Notes under the pieces: model-generated
What the model saw: only the letters and a program-made list of their open reading frames with translations
Told to the model about the DNA's origin: nothing
The model's database searches: none
Source: Paenibacillus sp. FSL R5-0341
GTDB taxonomy: Bacteria; Bacillota; Bacilli; Paenibacillales; Paenibacillaceae
Reading direction: 5' to 3'
Length of the DNA stretch: 64,000 nt
NCBI RefSeq assembly: GCF_037975235.1
Contig: NZ_CP150241.1
Span: 2,418,001 to 2,482,000 of the forward strand
Shown here: positions 62,321 through 64,000 of the stretch, piece after piece
Numbering within the stretch: position 1 is the stretch's first letter
How the letters are laid out: each line of letters begins with the position of its first letter
Program-made: the position numbers and the translations under genes

Positions 62321-63376
62321 ATGACATGGAGTACACGTGGTCTTTTCAAGAAGTCCGATCAAGCTACACCAGACTCATCAGGTCGAGGTATATTGCTTCA
62401 ACAAGTGAGCAAGCGATTAGGTACTGCTCAGGTGCTGAATCAAATTAATCTAGAGGTGAAGCAGGGCGAATGTGCTGTGCTTGTGGGCAGAAACGGTTCT
62501 GGCAAAAGCACGTTGCTACGTATATTGGGGGGCAGTTTGTTACCTGATACAGGATCGATCCAGCGCACAATGAAGGGTTCTGATGGGTATGCAGTAGATG
62601 GCCTGCCACGGTTACCTTTCACCTCTGGAGAGTACTTGTGGGACATGGGACGGATTCGGGGCATCCGCCCCGAAATACTCCGTGAGCGGATTAGAGAACT
62701 TAGTGAACTTTTATATCTGGATACCGCGATCGATCAGAAGTTACCCTTATTATCGAAGGGCACACTGCAAAAAGTAAATTTGATTCAGGCCCTGTTACCT
62801 GGACCGGGTGGTCTTTTGTTGCTGGATGAACCTTTATCAGGCTTGGATATTCCAGCTCAAGAGGCAGTTGTATCCTTATTGGGACAATGGAAGGATGAAG
62901 GAACATCCATCGTTACAGCTTGCCATGAACCGTTGCTTATTGAATGTTTGGCAGACCAGGTGATTGTGTTGAAGAAAGGTCGTGTGCTCCGCTACTGGAG
63001 TCGTGAGGATGTATTACAAGCTGACGAACCCGTTGTACGTATTCAAAGTCTGACGGAAGCTGGAGAGGATCTGGCCAACAATCCATCCGTTGTACAACAA
63101 CCGGGAGTACTGTCTTTAGTTCGTAATACGAGCTCGGAGAAATCCAAATCTTGGTTGTGGGATTGGAAAGTATCTCAGAAATCAACAGATGATGTTCTTA
63201 GAATGATTCTGGCATCCGGAGGTTCGGTTGTGTCTGTACAACAGGAAGAAAGTCAATTACATATGGAAAGTCTGCTGGAAGGCCAACATCCAGCTGTATG
63301 TTCGAGTCGTGGGGTCGTCCCAGAATCAATGGGGTTAACCCCTCCCATGGACGCTGAGGGGAGAAAGGTCCAATGA
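62321..63376 (+). CDS. ABC transporter ATP-binding protein
   Basis: 351 residues. The ATPase domain lies at about 25-230, with Walker A VGRNGSGKSTLLRIL near 53, a signature LSKGTLQKVNLIQALL near 145 in place of LSGGQ, Walker B LLLLDEPLSGLD near 168 and the H-loop His in TACHEP. About 120 further residues form a non-catalytic C-terminal region. ATG 62321 is ten bases after GGAACGGA; GTG 62312 overlaps the argS stop. It is coupled to the permease gene (ATGA) and follows argS almost without gap, so the T-box may influence it. Substrate unknown. Confidence 0.9.
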   Translation: MTWSTRGLFKKSDQATPDSSGRGILLQQVSKRLGTAQVLNQINLEVKQGECAVLVGRNGSGKSTLLRILGGSLLPDTGSIQRTMKGSDGYAVDGLPRLPFTSGEYLWDMGRIRGIRPEILRERIRELSELLYLDTAIDQKLPLLSKGTLQKVNLIQALLPGPGGLLLLDEPLSGLDIPAQEAVVSLLGQWKDEGTSIVTACHEPLLIECLADQVIVLKKGRVLRYWSREDVLQADEPVVRIQSLTEAGEDLANNPSVVQQPGVLSLVRNTSSEKSKSWLWDWKVSQKSTDDVLRMILASGGSVVSVQQEESQLHMESLLEGQHPAVCSSRGVVPESMGLTPPMDAEGRKVQ

Positions 63377-64000
63377 TCTATCTGACCCGATATTTGTTAA
63401 GGCATCACATCCGTTCACAGAAATATTTTGCACCAGTTATCTTTTATATCATCACCATGCTGCTGATCTATTCCTACAAACCTAATCCTATTGCAGACAG
63501 TTACAGTGTCACGGCTATGCTCTTATTTCTGGCAGCTGCTTGGCTCGGAGTAATGGTGATGAATACGGAACCTGCGAGGCAGTATCAACTGCTTGTCCTT
63601 CATGCAGGAAGCAGGCGTAAGGTTGTAACAAGTCAACTCATCTGTGCCTGGATCATGCAATTCATGCTCACCGCAATCACTGTGCTGTATCCCGTGTTCG
63701 CGGGAATGTTCGAGAGACAACCCACGGGTGAGGAGTGGATGATGACTTGGTTAGGACATCTGGGATTATCGCTACTGGGATTGGGCATCAGTGTATTTTT
63801 TCAAAAATCATACATTCCTTTACTTAGTCGTAGTATGCCGGCCCTCATTATTGTACTATTACTATCATTTATCCAGGTTTCCTTAAGTGAACGTCTGCCT
63901 GAATCGTTACAATGGCTTGGGCGTATTCTGCCACCAGCCTTTTATCAGGTTCGTGAGATGATGTTATTCGATGAATCAAAAATGAGCTCCTTTGTTTCGG
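63373..64000 (+). CDS. ABC transporter permease, 5' part (runs off the window)
   Basis: The first 209 codons are visible and no stop occurs before the window edge. The start ATG 63373 overlaps the stop of the ATPase gene. Hydrophobic helices are evident: FAPVIFYIITMLLIYSY near 20-36, AMLLFLAAAWLGVMVM near 48-63, and ALIIVLLLSFIQVSL near 160. Basic residues lead the protein (RYLLRHHIRSQKY), as in the partner subunits of such exporters. It pairs with the ATPase upstream to form an ABC transporter of unknown substrate. Confidence 0.85.
   Translation, partial: MIYLTRYLLRHHIRSQKYFAPVIFYIITMLLIYSYKPNPIADSYSVTAMLLFLAAAWLGVMVMNTEPARQYQLLVLHAGSRRKVVTSQLICAWIMQFMLTAITVLYPVFAGMFERQPTGEEWMMTWLGHLGLSLLGLGISVFFQKSYIPLLSRSMPALIIVLLLSFIQVSLSERLPESLQWLGRILPPAFYQVREMMLFDESKMSSFVS

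Noticed and set aside
1-64000. Mobile elements, prophage, CRISPR arrays, rRNA and tRNA genes
   Set aside because: No transposase, integrase, phage structural gene, regularly spaced repeat or RNA gene signature was seen. The only candidates are the two palindromic elements reported separately.

Overview
The window is a stretch of Firmicutes chromosome and almost certainly comes from Paenibacillus. The gene order from rseP through proS, polC, rimP, nusA, infB, truB, ribF, rpsO, pnp, dpaAB, dapG, dapA, an RNase J gene, tepA, ftsK, ymfFHIJKM, pgsA, cinA, recA, rny, ymdB, spoVS, miaB and ricA follows the Bacillus subtilis chromosome over more than 50 kb. The proteins (for example TTG-started RecA and RNase J, an NrnA gene inside the rbfA-truB operon, and a YlzJ gene) look paenibacillar. 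Start codons are often TTG or GTG behind strong Shine-Dalgarno sequences, and nearly all genes lie on the plus strand. The organism forms spores: dipicolinate synthase, SleB, SpoVS, TepA and an FtsK/SpoIIIE translocase are present, and five intergenic regions carry matches to sporulation sigma-factor promoters.

Region by region. 1-6.4 kb: end of the site-2 protease rseP, a eukaryote/archaea-type proS, a dispersed palindromic element, and polC. 6.4-17.6 kb: the translation/RNA operon rimP-nusA-rnpM-ylxQ-infB-rbfA-nrnA-truB-ribF, then rpsO and pnp. 17.7-24.9 kb: sporulation deacetylase ylxY, peptidase mlpA, dut, dpaAB, dapG and dapA. The asd gene usual at this point is absent and a 378-base structured gap takes its place. 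25-32 kb: RNase J, tepA, ylzJ, ftsK (with a LexA-like box at its promoter) and sleB. 32-43.5 kb: the ymfF-ymfH-ymfI trio tied to EF-P modification, ymfJ, ymfK, a rodZ-like gene, yajQ, pgsA, cinA, recA with an SOS box, and recX. 43.5-51.1 kb: rny, ymdB, spoVS, an M19 dipeptidase, an orphan pduL, miaB, a second copy of the palindromic element, and ricA.

From 51 kb on the conserved order ends (B. subtilis continues with cotE-mutS) and the content becomes accessory: a hotdog thioesterase, a likely NAD salvage unit (Nudix-winged-helix protein, pncA, pncB), an uncharacterised membrane protein, a YhdH-type oxidoreductase, a lipoprotein, moaB on the minus strand, a CobW-type metal GTPase with a histidine-rich loop next to a Cys-rich copper-storage-type protein, a T-box controlled argS, and an ABC ATPase with its permease running off the end.

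No rRNA, tRNA, insertion sequence, prophage or CRISPR array was seen. The most interesting signals lie between genes: two copies of a palindromic element with compensatory stem changes, a LexA-like site on ftsK, an unexplained structured region where asd is missing, a possible RNA switch in front of the thioesterase gene, and a palindrome on the promoter of the NAD cluster. All functional statements are from reading the sequence and known families; no database search was run.
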